A stretch of 64,000 nucleotides of DNA. Origin: JANQRX01 sp963663975 (GTDB taxonomy: Bacteria > Pseudomonadota > Alphaproteobacteria > Rhizobiales > Kaistiaceae). Positions within the stretch are counted from its first letter, which is position 1, and the number at the start of each line of letters is the position of its first letter. Positions 17,112-25,161 of the stretch are shown in pieces. The stretch spans positions 82,007-146,006 of the forward strand of contig CAXXRA010000001.1 of assembly GCA_963663975.2 (NCBI GenBank), read 5' to 3'. Made by a program: the position numbers and the translations under genes. The notes under the pieces were generated by a model that saw only the letters and a program-made list of their open reading frames with translations, had not been told where the DNA came from and searched no databases.

Positions 17112-17936
17112 ATGGACGACTATGCCCACTGCGCGGATCTGGTGCGACGCCGCGATCGCGACCGGTATCTGTGCGACCTGTTTGCGCCCCAAACCGTGCG
17201 GCGCCATCTGTTCGCCCTTCATGCCTTCGACATCGAGACCGGTCGCATTCGCGATTCGGTGAGCGAGCCGCAGCTGGGGGAGATCCGCCTGCAATGGTGG
17301 CGCGATGCTCTCAACGGTGAGGCCGGTGGCCATCCGGTGGCGGCCGCGTTGACGGCGACCATGGCCGAATGCAGGCTGCCGGCGGACGCCTTCTCGGCGT
17401 TTCTCGAAGCCCGTGCCTTCGATCTCTATGACGATCCCATGCCCGATCAGGCGACCCTGGAGGGTTATTCCGGCCAGACCTCGTCAATGCTGCTTCAGAT
17501 GGCCGTGATGGCAGTGGCCCCGGCGACCGCTGCCGAGGCGGCGACCGCGTGCGGGCACGCCGGGGTGGCGCTGACGATGTTTCGTGTTCTGAAACGCCTG
17601 ACGGTGGCGCCGGCCGCCGCGCAGGCCTTTCTGCCCGGCGATCTTATCGACCGGCATGGGGTCGACCGCGGCGCGCTGGCCAAAGGTGACATCACGCCGG
17701 GGCTTGTGGCGGCGCTGGCCGAATTTCGTCGGGCGGCACGCGACCACCTTGCGCTGGCGGAAGCGGCGGCCGGCCGGCTCGCCAACCGACCACGGGCAGT
17801 GTTGCTGCCGCTGGCGCTGCTGCGGCCCACCCTGGACAGGATGGACCGCTTGCAGAATAAGCCGTTCGGCACGGGCGCGGAGCTTGCGCCGTGGCGGCGT
17901 CAGTGGCTGATCTGGAAGGCCGCCCGGCGGTTTTAG
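17112..17936 (+). CDS. squalene/phytoene synthase-family protein, NDUFAF6-like
   Basis: A 274-aa protein of the trans-isoprenyl synthase fold. The N-terminal DYAHCADLVRRRDRDRYLCD and LFALHAFDIETGRIRDSVSE with EIRLQWWRDAL match the NDUFAF6 subgroup. The catalytic DxxxD motifs of true phytoene synthases are not seen (DSVSE replaces the first), so it is more likely a complex I assembly factor than a carotenoid enzyme. The neighbouring Mth938 protein, an NDUFAF3-type family, fits this idea. I choose ATG 17112; GTG 17106 is possible. Repeat elements flank it on both sides. Confidence 0.78.
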   Translation: MDDYAHCADLVRRRDRDRYLCDLFAPQTVRRHLFALHAFDIETGRIRDSVSEPQLGEIRLQWWRDALNGEAGGHPVAAALTATMAECRLPADAFSAFLEARAFDLYDDPMPDQATLEGYSGQTSSMLLQMAVMAVAPATAAEAATACGHAGVALTMFRVLKRLTVAPAAAQAFLPGDLIDRHGVDRGALAKGDITPGLVAALAEFRRAARDHLALAEAAAGRLANRPRAVLLPLALLRPTLDRMDRLQNKPFGTGAELAPWRRQWLIWKAARRF

Positions 17937-17951
17937 AGTCCTTGATACCCG

Positions 17952-18226
17952 CTAGAGCGCTTTCGACCGACTCTGAGCCATTCTGACGGAGCGATTTTGT
18001 GACAAGATCAAGTCAAGGTTCGATGAGCGTATCTGGATACGGTCGAGAGACTTGGCGTAGGAATGGGCGCCAAATCGCCCGTCCCTTCGGGTTTCCGATT
18101 GGCGGGCACCCAACGCCGAACCAATCTCGAACGATGCGGTGGCATCGCCCGTCGATCGTTTCGACGCTGGCTTGCCGCCCCAATCGCGAAACAGAATTGA
18201 CCCAGAGTCGGTCGAAAGGGCTCTAG
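17952..18226. repeat. CTAG-ended inverted-repeat element, copy D (long form)
   Basis: A 275-bp copy running from CTAGAGCGCTTTCGACCGAC to GTCGGTCGAAAGGGCTCTAG. The interior matches copy B over its whole length, with scattered substitutions. Just before it, at 17936-17949, TAGAGTCCTTGATACCC resembles a truncated left end of a further copy. The right CTAG is where the IS481-family element is inserted. Confidence 0.88.
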
Positions 18227-19191
18227 CTGTGAAGCTTCAACAGGTTGTCCCGGTTCAGGCCGAGTCGGCTGATTGGTGTTTGTCGATTGAGGCTGGCATG
18301 GGGTCGATGCCAGTTGTAGCGGTGCTGCCATTTCGGCAGATCTGCTTTTCGCTGGTCTGAGTTGTGGAATTCGGTTGCGTAGGCCCATTCTCGCAACATT
18401 GTCTGGATGAAGCGTTCGGCCTTGCCGTTGGTCTGAGGCGTGTAGGGTTTGGTGCGGATATGCTTGATGGTGAGCCTTCGGCAGGCATCGCGGAAGGCCT
18501 TGGATCTGTAGCATGATCCATTGTCGGTCATGACGCGGGTGATGGTAACGCCGAGGGTGGCAAAGTAGGTTACGGCGGCTTCGAGGAAGGCCACGGCGCT
18601 TTCCTTTTTCTCGTTCGGGAAGATGTCGGCAAAGCCGATGCGGGAATGGTCGTCGATGGCGACGTGGACATACTCCCAACCGGGCGCGGTGCCGTTATGG
18701 CGCTGGTTGCTCTGGTGCCTGCGATCGCCGGTGATGCGATGGCCGACACGATTGAAGCGACCGAGCTTCTTGATGTCCATATGGATGATTTCGCCTGGCG
18801 TTTCGCGCTCATAGCGCGGGCGTGGCTGGTTGGGCTCGAGGGCGGACAACAGGCTGAGGCCACGCCGCTTGAGAATACGGCTGACGGTCGCCCGGCTGAG
18901 GCCGAGTTCCTGGGCGATGTGGTCCTGCGTGCAACGAGCCCGGCGCAAGACCTCGACCGCTTCGCCGGTGGCCCAAGGCGTTTGGCTTGGCGAGGAATGG
19001 GGCCTGGAGGACCGGTCGGCAAGCCCGGCAATGCCCTCCGCGCGAAACCGGCCCAACCACTTGGCGACGGTCTTGGCCGTTGTCTTGAAACGGCGTGCGG
19101 CCTGAGCCTTCGTCATGGCCTCATCCATGACGGCGCAAACCATGGCCTCTCGACCTTTCGGCGTAAGATGGGCATTCTGGTGAACGTCCAT
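18223..19191 (-). CDS. IS481-family transposase
   Basis: A 322-aa transposase with an N-terminal helix-turn-helix (MTKAQAARRFKTTAKTVAKW) and a second one (LGLSRATVSRILKRRGLSLL), then the rve-type DDE catalytic core: Asp in EIIHMDIKKLG, Asp in TRVMTDNGSCYRS and Glu in TNGKAERFIQ. No frame disruption is seen. I choose ATG 19191 (MDVHQNAHLTPKGREAMV). The stop codon TAG is not inside the element: the reading frame leaves through the left terminal repeat and ends at the TAG within the CTAG target. Confidence 0.93.
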   Translation of the reverse strand: MDVHQNAHLTPKGREAMVCAVMDEAMTKAQAARRFKTTAKTVAKWLGRFRAEGIAGLADRSSRPHSSPSQTPWATGEAVEVLRRARCTQDHIAQELGLSRATVSRILKRRGLSLLSALEPNQPRPRYERETPGEIIHMDIKKLGRFNRVGHRITGDRRHQSNQRHNGTAPGWEYVHVAIDDHSRIGFADIFPNEKKESAVAFLEAAVTYFATLGVTITRVMTDNGSCYRSKAFRDACRRLTIKHIRTKPYTPQTNGKAERFIQTMLREWAYATEFHNSDQRKADLPKWQHRYNWHRPHASLNRQTPISRLGLNRDNLLKLHS

Positions 19192-19275
19192 TCGGTCCTC
19201 CGGAGAACCACTGACGTTGGCTGACATCAGCTTCTCTCGATAGGACCGAATGGACAACGTCCTGAAAATTCACAG
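18227..19275 (-). mobile_element. IS481-family insertion sequence
   Basis: About 1,049 bp with ends CTGTGAAGCTTCAACAGGTT and, read inward from the right, CTGTGAATTTTCAGGACGTT. CTAG occurs directly outside both ends (18223-18226 and 19276-19279), which fits the NCTAGN target known for IS481. The left CTAG belongs to repeat element D; the right one forms the stop codon of the DUF427 gene. The transposase is intact, so the element may be active. Confidence 0.87.
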
Positions 19276-19633
19276 CTAGCCGTGGACGATCTCGATCCGA
19301 TCGCCCCAGAAGGCGACGTGATCCTTGATCTCGCCGACCTGCGGGCAGGGGTCGCGGGTAGTACCAGACCGCATCACCGGCGGTCTCTCCGCCGTCCGAC
19401 AGATGATGGTAGGAGGCCACGCCCTTGAACGGGCAGGTGGTGTTGGTCTGGGACGGCTGCAGCACGTCGGCGACGACGTCCGCGCGCGGCACGTAGAGCC
19501 GTGCGGGATAGCTGCCCTCGGCCAGGTTGAGCGCGGCATCGGTTTCCGCGATGGTCTTACCGGCGAACCGGATCGAAATCTTCCCGTTGGCCGGGGTAAT
19601 CGTGATGTCCCGGTCGAGGCACTGCTGAGCCAT
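19276..19633 (-). pseudogene. DUF427-domain protein, frameshifted
   Basis: A DUF427 protein of about 118 residues. It reads correctly from ATG 19633 (MAQQCLDRDITITPANGKIS) through TCPFKGVASYHHLSDGGETA and DAVWYYP. One extra C near 19352-19356 then shifts the frame; the expected end DPCPQVGEIKDHVAFWGDRI plus EIVHG lies in the next frame and stops at TAG 19276-19278. That stop is part of the CTAG duplicated by the IS481 element. The function of the family is unknown. A one-base sequencing error would restore a normal gene. Confidence 0.82.
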
Positions 19634-19734
19634 TGTCTGGCACTCCTGATGTTGGAGAATTGGTGTTCTCTATATGGTACCAGGGGCCGCAATGTCAGGG
19701 TCGTTGCGGCCGGTCTCACACGGTTGTGACCACA

Positions 19735-20015
19735 ACAAAACCCGTACAGGATTTGGCCGCCGGAAGCTGGCAGCCGGCAAGGCAGAAAACGGCCCTGGCG
19801 CGCCCTCGAGCCAGCGGCGGGCGCGGCGGTGGCGCGTCACTACCGGATCGGGCGAAAACACGAATGGCGCGGGTGAGGTGGCCGGCGATCGACATGATCG
19901 TCGCTCCCGCGATGATCCACGCGCCGACCCATGCGGGTGCATCGGCATCGACGCCGAGAGCCATGATCGCGATCCACCAATGCGCCGCCTTGGGATTGGT
20001 TGTTTGACCACAAGG
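19735..20015 (-). pseudogene. LysE/RhtB-type amino acid exporter, C-terminal remnant
   Basis: On the minus strand NPKAAHWWIAIMALGVDADA followed by PAWVGAWIIAGATIMSIAGH matches the LysE-family NPKA motif and the next two membrane helices. The typical tail (RRARRWLEGAPGPF) is in another frame, so at least one frameshift is present. The N-terminal half is absent; the remnant joins a NusG-like fragment head to head near 20015. Confidence 0.5.
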
Positions 20016-20413
20016 CCGCACCGAAAGTGAGGCGCAAGCGGTCGACCGCGACCCGGCCGCTTTTCCCTGGCCATTTGTTCGCGCGCTTCGACCCCATGGT
20101 CGACGCCCATTGGGGGCGCATCTTCACCTCGCCGGGCGTGCGCGGCATGCTGACCGTCGGCGAGACGCCGGCGCGCGTGCCGGAGGCGATGATGGCCGAG
20201 GTTCGCAAGGCGGATTGCGACCTGGCGGCCGCCCCGCCGGTCGAGCAGTTTGCGGTGGGCGACGAGGTCGAGATGACGGGATCGCTGTTCCTCGGCCTCG
20301 GCGGCCGGATCGCGCGCCTGGACGGCAAGGGCAGGGCGCTTGTCCTGCTGAGATCGCTGGGCGGTAGCGAGGTCAAGACGATGGTGACCTTCGACAAAAT
20401 CATTGCGGTGTGA
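20000..20413 (+). pseudogene. NusG/RfaH-like transcription elongation factor, N-terminally truncated
   Basis: From about residue 12 the sequence is a NusG-family paralogue: RRKRSTATRPLFPGHLFARF, then FTSPGVRGMLTVGETPARVP, and a C-terminal KOW-like domain (FAVGDEVEMTGSLFLGLGGR, VTFDKIIAV). The first 40-50 residues of the NGN domain are missing, and the upstream sequence belongs to a LysE remnant on the other strand. Such paralogues usually regulate long surface-polysaccharide or secondary-metabolite operons, but none is next to it here. Probably a relic. Confidence 0.68.
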
Positions 20414-20622
20414 TACATCTTTGAATTGTTGTTCTTGCGTCGAGTTACCGAAGGTGGTCGGCTTGTTCGCCGGATGGCACAAGTATTTTGCAACCGCATC
20501 CACCAAGGCCCAACCCGGCGATGACGGCTCTGGCTTGCCCTGTATGACGGCATCACGAAACCTGTGGTCAGTGCTCGTACAACCTCGGATAGCGCGTATG
20601 ATGAGAGGGTGGTGCGATCAAG
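20414..20622. other. spacer upstream of the ferredoxin gene
   Basis: 209 bases between the NusG-like remnant and the ferredoxin gene. I see no convincing gene, terminator or promoter. The only feature is a purine-rich AGAGGG at 20604-20609, 13 bases before the ferredoxin ATG, which may be a weak ribosome binding site. Confidence 0.4.
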
Positions 20623-21072
20623 ATGGCAAAAATTAACAGAAGAGGAATTCTCAAGGGAACCATGGGTGTCGCGGCGTTCTTGGCGACGGGCACCGGCACT
20701 ACCAATAGAGCACTTGCTTGTTCTACTTACGTAAATCCTACTTACGTAATAACCGATCGCTGCATCAAGTGTAAGTTCCAAGAATGCGTCGAAGTGTGCC
20801 CGGTCGACTGCATTTACGAGGGCGAGAACATGCTCGTCATCCATCCCGACGAATGCATCGAGTGTGGGGTGTGCGAACCCGAGTGCCCAGCCGACGCGAT
20901 CGTGCCTGGTACCGAACCCGAAGCGTGTGACTGGGTCGAGCACAACCTTAAATACGCCAAACTTTGGCCCAACATCACTGTCAAGCGCAGAGTGCCGCAG
21001 GATGCTCAACAATGGGTGGGGGTCCCCAACAAATTTGAGTTGTTTAGCCCCGATCCTGGAGAGGGAGATTGA
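20623..21072 (+). CDS. seven-iron ferredoxin (FdxA-type) with an N-terminal Tat signal
   Basis: A 149-aa protein. Residues 1-32 are a twin-arginine signal: KINRRGILKGTMGVAAFLAT with a small-residue end (RALA, then Cys). From residue about 40 it is a nearly full FdxA: TYVITDRCIKCKFQECVEVC, GENMLVIHPDECIECGVCEP and the terminal GVPNKFELFSPDPGEGD. The seven Cys ligands of the 3Fe-4S and 4Fe-4S clusters are all present. FdxA proteins are normally cytoplasmic and begin at MTYVVTD, so an exported form is unusual. The junction has a doubled CTACTTACGTAA, encoding TYVNPTYV. Base composition is lower in GC than the housekeeping genes, suggesting transfer. It probably carries electrons in the periplasm; the partner is unknown. 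Confidence 0.85.
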   Translation: MAKINRRGILKGTMGVAAFLATGTGTTNRALACSTYVNPTYVITDRCIKCKFQECVEVCPVDCIYEGENMLVIHPDECIECGVCEPECPADAIVPGTEPEACDWVEHNLKYAKLWPNITVKRRVPQDAQQWVGVPNKFELFSPDPGEGD

Positions 21073-21172
21073 TGCCTGGCTAGACCCGAATCAATCATCG
21101 GGTGATCCAAGATCCAAGTGCCGGCCAAAATAAAATGGCACAACCCAGACGGTGTTTAAATGGTGCGCGTAT

Positions 21173-21631
21173 ATGAATAAATTCGTTTACGGTGCATTTG
21201 GTTCAATAGTTCCAGACGTCCTAACTTTCTGGTCCAAGCGATTTGTTATGCTATCTTTGTTAGAATTTAATCTAATTCAGTATGCGGTTGCGGCGATTAT
21301 TTATGCGATGGTTGCCGGGACTGTTGCTCGGATTTACCCGTACAGCCACACCAGAGATCCTCGCTGGAACGCCCTAGTGGTGGGAATCACTTTGCCTTTC
21401 ATTGTCTCCGGGTTGATTGCAGTGGCTGACAGAGCAATCCCTATGCTGGAGGAGCCCACGGTTCAATTTCCCGAGTGGCTGACCTCCTGGAGGAGCCCAC
21501 GGTTCAATTTCCCGACCCTCCTGGCACTCCTCTCACTCCTCTCACTCCCCCCACTGCCGGCACTCCCGCCACTTTTGACACAGCGCCCGGCAGTTTGTTG
21601 GATTTGCTGGCACTTTTCTGAGGCGGCCTGA
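21173..21631 (+). pseudogene. small membrane protein with a frameshifted C-terminus
   Basis: I do not recognise the family. From ATG 21173 the protein reads MNKFVYGAFGSIVPDVLTFW, then two likely membrane helices (FNLIQYAVAAIIYAMVAGTV and ALVVGITLPFIVSGLIAV). After LEEPTVQFPE a 41-bp tandem duplication changes the frame. The other frame gives a coherent Pro/Thr-rich end (DPPGTPLTPLTPPTAGTPAT, ending LLDLLALF) with a stop at 21619-21621, so that was probably the original C-terminus. The present frame stops at 21631. AT content is high relative to the core genes. Confidence 0.55.
21446..21515. repeat. 41-bp tandem duplication (29-bp exact direct repeat)
   Basis: The sequence CTGGAGGAGCCCACGGTTCA plus nine more bases occurs at 21446-21474 and again at 21487-21515, spacing 41. 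Since 41 is not a multiple of three, the duplication shifts the reading frame of the membrane protein. Confidence 0.9.
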
Positions 21632-21831
21632 TCTGGACTCGCAGAAGCGAATCGGTCTAGCGATTGCCGCCAGTAAGTGTTGCGTGCAGCGTGTCCGGCT
21701 CGGCCCCACCGTGCGGGAGTTCAGTTTCGCATCGGTTGCGTGGGGTGATGTCCGGCGACTGAGTATCAGGTGATCTAGCGGGAAATCCGAGTCACCGCTG
21801 CTGCGGATGGATGCTATGTCCAAGATGCCCG
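21622..21831. other. non-coding stretch before a terminator
   Basis: 210 bases without a credible reading frame, ending in a strong terminator. It may be the 3' part of a lost gene or a small RNA; I cannot identify either. Confidence 0.35.
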
Positions 21832-21858
21832 AAACCCAGCCCAGCGGCTGGGTTTTTT
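21832..21858 (+). terminator. rho-independent terminator
   Basis: Ten-base stem AAACCCAGCC / GGCTGGGTTT with a short loop, followed by a run of six T on the plus strand. The A/T-flanked short stem resembles terminators at the ends of phage lysis or packaging modules, in line with the HNH gene that follows. Confidence 0.82.
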
Positions 21859-21952
21859 GATTCCAAGGGTAGAGCGCGAGGGTGAGCTTTGGTCGGCTCA
21901 ATGTGCCTCCCCGTCTCAGCAACGGGCTCACCGCCGGGCTCACCCAAAAACC

Positions 21953-22356
21953 ATGCCGCAGCTACCGCAAGCGCTCCGTCCGCCGGGCTCAGGCGCTACG
22001 CGTCAGGCAGCGCGGCGGCAACACGATCGGGATCGCGGCAGCGCTCGGCAGCGTGGCTACGATTCCAAGTGGGACAGGGTCTCCAAGGGATTGGCGCCGA
22101 GCCCACCCGCTGTGCCGGCTGCCATGCGGTCGGCCTAGTCAGGCCGGCGGAGGTCACCGACCACGTCGTTCCCCACAAGGGCGACCAGGCGCTGTTCTGG
22201 TCTGAGGACAACCTGCAATCAGGGTGCTCCTGGCACCACGACACCGTCAAACAGCGCCTCGAGGCATTATATCAGGCTGGAGCAATCGCCGCCTCCGCCC
22301 TTCGCCTCGACAGCGCCGAAGCCATCGCCCTGACTCGCGCCCTCGATCGGAGTTGA
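21953..22356 (+). pseudogene. phage-type HNH endonuclease, frameshifted
   Basis: The N-terminal part is in one frame from ATG 21953 (MPQLPQALRPPGSG, then RGSARQRGYDSKWDRVSKG), and the nuclease core is in another: RCAGCHAVGLVRPAEVTDHV, VPHKGDQALFWSEDNLQSGC and SWHHDTVKQ. The shift lies near 22095-22110. The core keeps the CxxC pair and the DHV-x(20)-N-x(7)-H pattern of HNH proteins found beside phage terminase genes. No terminase or portal gene is next to it, so it is a phage remnant. Confidence 0.7.
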
Positions 22357-22512
22357 CGCAGCGATCAGGCCAGAGGGTCTCCTGCCATTCGGCCGGCTGC
22401 CAGGGAAGTGCTGACGATGGCAAGAACATTGGGGCCCGGGCTCAGAATGCCGAGCATGTAGGATCCATAGGCAACCAGGTTGCCGGGGAGCTACGGACCA
22501 AGAGTGTCCAAG

Positions 22513-24090
22513 CTAGTCCCCGACCGCTGAGGCGCGGCTTTCGGCCGCGGCAATGTCTGGGTGGCCGCCCGAGCCGCTCTGACTAAGCCCCGTTTCCGTT
22601 TCAGTTCCGGCGCCGTCCCTCAGCCAGCGATCGAGGTCGGCCAGCGCCCGCGCGCTGATTGCCCGCCGCCTGGCCACGGTCTTTTCCTTGCCCTTGGGCC
22701 GGCGGCCCTCGGTCGGCGGAACGGCGACCGGCGGGAACAGGCCGAAATTCACGTTCATCGGCTGAAACGATTTGCCGGTAGGCTCGTCGGCCGCCAGATG
22801 GCCGCCGGTGAGGTGGTTGATCAGGGCGCCCAGTGCCGTCGTCGCAGGCGGGATCGAAACCGGTTCGTTCAGTTGCTCGGCCGCGGCAAAGCGGCCCGCC
22901 AGCAGTCCCATGGCAGCCGATTCCACATAGCCTTCGCAGCCGGTGATCTGGCCGGCGAAACGGAGCCGCGGCTGGGCCTTGAGCCGCAGCTCCCCGTCCA
23001 GCAGGGCGGGCGCGTTCAGATAGGTGTTGCGGTGCATGCCGCCGAGGCGGGCGAACTGGGCGTGCTCGAGGCCGGGGATCATCCGCAGGATGTCGGCCTG
23101 GGTGCGGTATTTCAGACGGGTCTGGAAGCCCACCATATTGAACAGCGTGGCCAGCGCGTTGTCCTGGCGCAGTTGGACGACGGCGTGGGGTTTGACATCG
23201 GGCCGGCGCGGATTGGTCAGTCCGACCGGCTTCATCGGACCGAATCTCAGCGTCTCGCGGCCGCGCTCGGCCATCACCTCGATCGGCAGGCAGCCGTCGA
23301 AATAGGGAATGGTCTCCCAGGCGTGTTGAAGATGCGGCTCGCCGCCGGTCAGCGCATCGACAAACGCTTCATACCGGTCGCGATCGAGCGGGCAGTTGAT
23401 GTAGTCGGCGCCGGTGCCGCCGGGGCCGGCCTTGTCGTAACGCGACTGGAACCAGGCGACATCCATGTCGATGGTGTCGAAGTGGACGATCGGCGCGATG
23501 GCATCGAAGAAGGCGAGCTGATCGGTCCCGGTCAACTCGCTCACGGCGGCCGCCAGGGCGTCGGAGGTGAGCGGTCCGGTGGCGATGATGACGCTGGTCC
23601 ACGCCGCCGGCGGCAGCCCGGCGACCTCGTCTCGTTCAATCGTTATTGCGGGTTGGGACTCGACCGCTTCGGTGACGGCTTGCGAGAATCCCACGCGGTC
23701 CACTGCCAGCGCCCCGCCGGCCGGCACCTGGTGAGCGTCGGCGGCGGACATGATGAGCGAGCCGGCGCGGCGCAGTTCCTCGTGCAGGAGGCCGACGGCG
23801 TTGTTGTGGTGATCGTCCGACCGAAACGAATTGGAGCAAACCAGTTCGGCCAGCCCGTCGGTGAGGTGGGCGGCGGTGCCCCGGCCCGGGCGCATCTCGT
23901 GCAGGACCACCGGCAGCCCGCGCGCGGCAATCTGCCAGACGCGGTCCACTCCGATCGGCCGGCCAGGCCGTTCCTCCGCCGACGGCGACGTGAATTGGGC
24001 AAACCAGTTCGGCCAGATCATCTCGTGCGCCGGAAACTGCCAGGCGGCCTCCGCGGAGCCGGCTTGGGAGAGAATCGCCGGAAACTAGCG
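22513..24090 (-). pseudogene. trmFO: methylenetetrahydrofolate-tRNA-(uracil-5-)-methyltransferase TrmFO, broken N-terminus
   Basis: From about 23960 down to TAG 22513 this is an intact TrmFO: QIAARGLPVVLHEMRPGRGT, LAELVCSNSFRSDDHHNNAV, GLLHEELRRAGSLIM, and the long FAD-binding C-terminal half (CEGYVESAAMGLLAGRFAAA). TrmFO makes ribothymidine at U54 of tRNA. The N-terminal FAD motif (normally GGGLAGSEAAWQIA) is destroyed: it survives only as scraps in two frames near 23950-23990, and a second decayed copy (GSAEAAWQ, HEM, DLAELVC) lies at 24005-24090. No coherent start exists. Probably inactive unless a real start is hidden by sequence errors. Confidence 0.75.
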
Positions 24091-24200
24091 CGGCCGCCGG
24101 GGAGGAGATCGGCGGGCGCTTTCCTACGCGGACAACTGATCTGGGAGGAAGTCAGGTGTCCATATCGTCGGAGCGAGGGAGGAGAACGCTCCAGGCGAAT
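24091..24200. other. spacer between trmFO and the DUF1127 gene
   Basis: About 110 bases with no recognisable feature apart from several GGAGG-like runs on the plus strand. Confidence 0.3.
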
Positions 24201-24377
24201 TTAGAGTCCTGCCGAACGGCGTGCGACCGAACGGAGGTCGTATCGGGAAATCCCACCGCCGGGTGAGGTCATCGAGCTCGGGTCATCGAGCTCCCGGTTT
24301 GTCAGCCGGGCCAGCTCGCCGATGGTCTGGCGATAACGACGCCAGGCGCGATAGTTTTCAACGAACCTGTTGTTCAT
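24201..24377 (-). CDS. DUF1127-domain small protein
   Basis: A 58-aa basic protein, MNNRFVENYRAWRRYRQTIG followed by ELARLTNRELDD and ISRYDLRSVARRSAGL. This is the DUF1127 pattern: an amphipathic helix then the (L)xDIGISRxDI motif. Some small members bind RNA and influence phosphate or stress responses in alphaproteobacteria. Here a ten-residue insertion (PSSMTSPGGG) splits LDD from ISRYD; the DNA shows a short duplication of TCATCGAGCTC at this point. Start chosen at the second Met; a start nine bases upstream (24386) is possible. Confidence 0.78.
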   Translation of the reverse strand: MNNRFVENYRAWRRYRQTIGELARLTNRELDDPSSMTSPGGGISRYDLRSVARRSAGL

Positions 24378-24575
24378 GGCTTGCACCTTTCGAATTCGTG
24401 CCGCTTACTCTGGTCGCTCGGACGTAATTGCCCGTCGACGAGGGTGAAGATAGGCGAGTCATTGCGACCTGTGCAGCCGAAATTTCGCATACCTGAGATG
24501 CATTTATCGCAGTGCAGCACAATTTCGTCACATATGTTGCGGCGCGGTAAAACCGCGATGGGGCGGCTCTAGAAA

Positions 24576-24995
24576 ATGCGCCAGGCAAGCGGTCGTGTGA
24601 GCATCGAAACCGGCGGCAAGGGGCTCGTCGACATCACCGGCGAAGTCAGCGCCTGGCTCGACCTCCAGGACATCGAAACCGGCCTTGTGACCCTGTTCTG
24701 CCGCCACACCTCGGCCTCGCTGACCATTCAGGAAAACGCCGATCCCGACGTGCAGGTCGATCTCGAGGCGTTCTTTGAAGCTATCGCGCCGGAGGATCCC
24801 GGCCGCTATGTCCACCGCCTGGAAGGGTCCGACGACATGCCGGCCCATATCCGCTCAGCCCTGACCGACACCAGCCTGTCGATCCCGATCGCCGAGGGCC
24901 GGATGGTGCTCGGCACCTGGCAGGGGATTTACCTGTTCGAACATCGCGCCCGGCCGCATCGTCGCGAGGTGGCGTTGCATGTGGTCGGGGAGTAG
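24576..24995 (+). CDS. YjbQ-family (UPF0047) protein
   Basis: A 139-aa protein of the YjbQ/UPF0047 family. Seen: LVTLFCRHTSASLTIQENAD at about residues 36-55, YVHRLEGSDDMPAHIRSALT, and SIPIAEGRMVLGTWQGIYLF with EHRARPHRREV. Family members have weak thiamin phosphate synthase activity in some studies, but the true role is open. The gene appears intact. ATG 24576 has no strong ribosome binding site. Directly after the stop, GGAGTAGGGCTACTCC forms a small hairpin. Confidence 0.88.
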   Translation: MRQASGRVSIETGGKGLVDITGEVSAWLDLQDIETGLVTLFCRHTSASLTIQENADPDVQVDLEAFFEAIAPEDPGRYVHRLEGSDDMPAHIRSALTDTSLSIPIAEGRMVLGTWQGIYLFEHRARPHRREVALHVVGE

Positions 24996-25161
24996 GGCTA
25001 CTCCGCGGCGGCCACCGCAGTGCCACCCGGACATGACGGCAGATACTGAGCTCTCTCCCGTTGCTCGGGTGTCGAGGATGCGGTCGAGCACATTTCTCGG
25101 CATGTTAACTATAGTTCGGCATGGTGATATCGGCGGGCTGCTGAAAGTATGGTGCATCCAA

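Noticed and set aside
19840..21012. A 390-codon open frame on the minus strand across the ferredoxin gene
   Set aside because: It is the antisense shadow of the ferredoxin and the NusG-like remnant. It shows no domain, and its composition follows the codon pattern of the opposite strand.
22561..24204. A 547-codon plus-strand frame opposite trmFO
   Set aside because: Antisense of trmFO, low-complexity Arg/Gly/Ala composition, no start signal.
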